DNA from: Modestobacter sp.
GTDB taxonomy: Bacteria; Actinomycetota; Actinomycetes; Mycobacteriales; Geodermatophilaceae
DNA: 6,978 nucleotides
Reading direction: 5' to 3'
Assembly (NCBI GenBank): GCA_025965635.1
Contig: JAOPWO010000329.1
Coordinates: forward strand, 1-6,978
The translations under genes were made by a program, and so were the position numbers. Under the pieces are notes generated by a model. It was not told the origin of the DNA. It made no database searches and was given only the letters and a program-made list of their open reading frames with translations. Shown here piece by piece: positions 6,044 to 6,978 of this stretch (within the stretch, counting starts at the first letter, position 1; each line of letters begins with the position of its first letter).

Positions 6044-6469
6044 TCAGCCGGTGGGCAGGGAGACCTCGGTCAGCCGGCCCATCGGCACGGGGACGCCGCC
6101 GACCACGGCCACCGGCTCGCTGTCGCCGCCGGCGAGCCGGACGGCGCTGACCGTGCCGGACCTCGTCGTCCCGTCGGTGTCGGTGTAGGAGACGGTGTGG
6201 CCGACCATCGCGCCGGCGCTCAGCGCCCGCTGCATGGTCACCAGGGCGGCGTTCTGGGTGGCGAGCTGCTCGAGCTTCTCCACCTGGGTGAACGTGGCGG
6301 TCTGCGCCATGAACTCGCTGCTGCTCGTCGGGTTGCTCGGGTCCTGGAAGCGCATCTGGGCGACGAGGAGCTTGAGGAACGTGTCCTTGCCCATCTGGTC
6401 GCTGCGGTTGACCTCGGCGCTGGGCTTGGTGGTCGCGGCCGCGGTGCTGCCGGAGATCGGGCTGGTCAT
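6044..6469 (-). CDS. flgD: Flagellar hook assembly (hook-capping) protein FlgD, short form
   Basis: FlgD caps the growing hook and promotes FlgE polymerisation outside the cell; it is exported by the flagellar type III system. The protein is 141 aa. The diagnostic N-terminal block is at about residues 28-66: KDTFLKLLVAQMRFQDPSNP followed by the SEFMAQTATFTQVEKL helix. The last part (about 86-138), with GAMVGHTVSY, a GTVSAVRL strand and a VPMGRLTEV strand, resembles the tudor-like half of the FlgD C-terminus. There is no room for the Ig-like (FLN) insert of enterobacterial FlgD, which is around 230 aa in total. The ATG at 6467-6469 was chosen because it gives a normal FlgD N-terminus; a GGAG lies about 11 nt upstream, so the ribosome site is modest. 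The gene lies 17 nt after fliK and 65 nt before flgE. Confidence 0.93.
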   Translation of the reverse strand: MTSPISGSTAAATTKPSAEVNRSDQMGKDTFLKLLVAQMRFQDPSNPTSSSEFMAQTATFTQVEKLEQLATQNAALVTMQRALSAGAMVGHTVSYTDTDGTTRSGTVSAVRLAGGDSEPVAVVGGVPVPMGRLTEVSLPTG

Positions 6470-6486
6470 CGGGGGTCGGCTCCGTC

Positions 6487-6978
6487 TCAGACTCGGATGT
6501 CCACGCCGGAGGACGCGGAGGGGCGGAGGGCAGGGGCGGGGCCCTCGCCGGAAGAAGTTGCGGCGGTGCTCCAGGCGCGGGACCGGTGCGGGGGCTGGCC
6601 CTGCTGCTGGCCGCCGTTGCCGCGCAGGTCGGCCAGGAGCTGCTCGGCCGTGCGGCTCCCGCCGCCGTCGCGCGGGGCATCCGGGTCGACGGACAGGCGG
6701 GAGAAGCTCAGGCCGGCGGCCTCCAGCTCGCGGCGGAGCTCGGGGAGGGCGTCGGCCAGCGCCTGCCGGCCGTGCTCGGACGCACCGCGCAGCACCAGGT
6801 CCAGCGTGCCGTCGGTGATGGTCACCTGGACCGTCACCTCGCCGAGCGCGTCGGGCGTGAGGACGACGGTCATCGTCTGTGCGCCGTCGGGCGCGTTGTG
6901 CAGCACCGCCAGCTGCGGGGCGAGCTGGGCGGCGACCGGCGTCTCGCGGGCTCCCGGGGCCGGCGCGACGGACGGCGT
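6487..6978 (-). CDS. fliK: Flagellar hook-length control protein FliK, C-terminal part (5' end outside window)
   Basis: FliK is the secreted ruler that measures the hook and switches the export apparatus from hook to filament substrates through its C-terminal domain. Only the last 163 codons are in the window; the frame stays open to the right edge. The visible part starts near a QLAPQLAVL segment and continues into a domain typical of the FliK C-terminus: the LTPDALGEVTVQV core (the family's L.P..LG.v.v.v pattern), then an LRRELEAAGL helix and an LSVD strand. After this comes a Gly/Gln/Pro/Ser-rich tail of about 70 residues ending in VDIRV, probably disordered. An internal GTG at 6904-6906 is a possible start but would cut the domain's leading strand, and coding similarity continues upstream of it, so the gene is called as partial. 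It is the first gene in this window and ends 17 nt before flgD, the usual fliK-flgD-flgE order. Confidence 0.9.
   Translation of the reverse strand, partial: TPSVAPAPGARETPVAAQLAPQLAVLHNAPDGAQTMTVVLTPDALGEVTVQVTITDGTLDLVLRGASEHGRQALADALPELRRELEAAGLSFSRLSVDPDAPRDGGGSRTAEQLLADLRGNGGQQQGQPPHRSRAWSTAATSSGEGPAPALRPSASSGVDIRV

Noticed and set aside
4713..6188. Long plus-strand open frame of 491 codons opposite flgE
   Set aside because: It is antisense to a clearly recognised flgE, has a Gly/Arg/Asp-rich composition with no domain, and is the usual by-product of very high GC coding DNA.
5979..6680. Upstream extension of the flgE frame across flgD
   Set aside because: The conserved FlgE N-terminus begins at 5978 with a good ribosome site; the upstream part is Arg/Pro-rich and lies over flgD and fliK.
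1..6978. A novel defence, mobile or CRISPR system
   Set aside because: All genes fit one flagellar operon; I saw no direct-repeat array, transposase, integrase, toxin-antitoxin pair or composition break.

Overview
This window is a stretch of a flagellar biosynthesis operon from a high-GC Gram-positive bacterium, most likely a motile actinobacterium of the Geodermatophilaceae/Kineosporiales/Nocardioidaceae kind. The taxonomic call rests on the very high GC content, GTG starts, ATGA start/stop overlaps, the actinobacterial-looking short FlgD and long FliN, and a gene order resembling the Firmicutes/actinobacterial fla cluster. The exact genus cannot be fixed from the sequence alone.

Every gene I can support is on the minus strand, so transcription runs from the right edge to the left edge. 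In that order: fliK (3' part only, hook-length control), flgD (hook cap/scaffold), flgE (hook protein), flbD/swrD (small motility protein), motA and motB (stator), fliL (stator-associated membrane protein), fliM and fliN (C-ring switch), a possible 16-codon linking ORF, and fliO (5' part only, export apparatus). Three gene junctions (motA/motB, motB/fliL, fliM/fliN) are 4-nt ATGA overlaps, flbD and motA are 3 nt apart, and the mini-ORF would add two more ATGA overlaps. This points to one translationally coupled polycistron. The longest non-coding spacers are 86 nt (fliL-fliM), 81 nt of untranslated sequence (flgE-flbD), 65 nt (flgD-flgE) and 17 nt (fliK-flgD). No stretch longer than 300 nt lacks a gene. 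I see no convincing promoter, canonical intrinsic terminator, tRNA, rRNA, CRISPR or mobile element.

Together the genes cover the rod-to-hook stage (FliK, FlgD, FlgE), torque generation (FlbD/SwrD, MotA, MotB, FliL), the rotor/switch (FliM, FliN) and the start of the export gate (FliO). This is a well-known system. The points worth a second look are finer: a FliM with no recognisable N-terminal CheY-P docking motif; a FliN whose extra N-terminal domain looks like a CheC-type domain that has lost its catalytic Asn; an Asp-to-Asn change at the expected peptidoglycan-binding position of MotB; a three-element inverted-repeat cluster in the fliL-fliM spacer that could form alternative hairpins; a 16-codon ORF that joins fliN to fliO by ATGA overlaps at both ends; and the placement of flbD/swrD directly before motAB.
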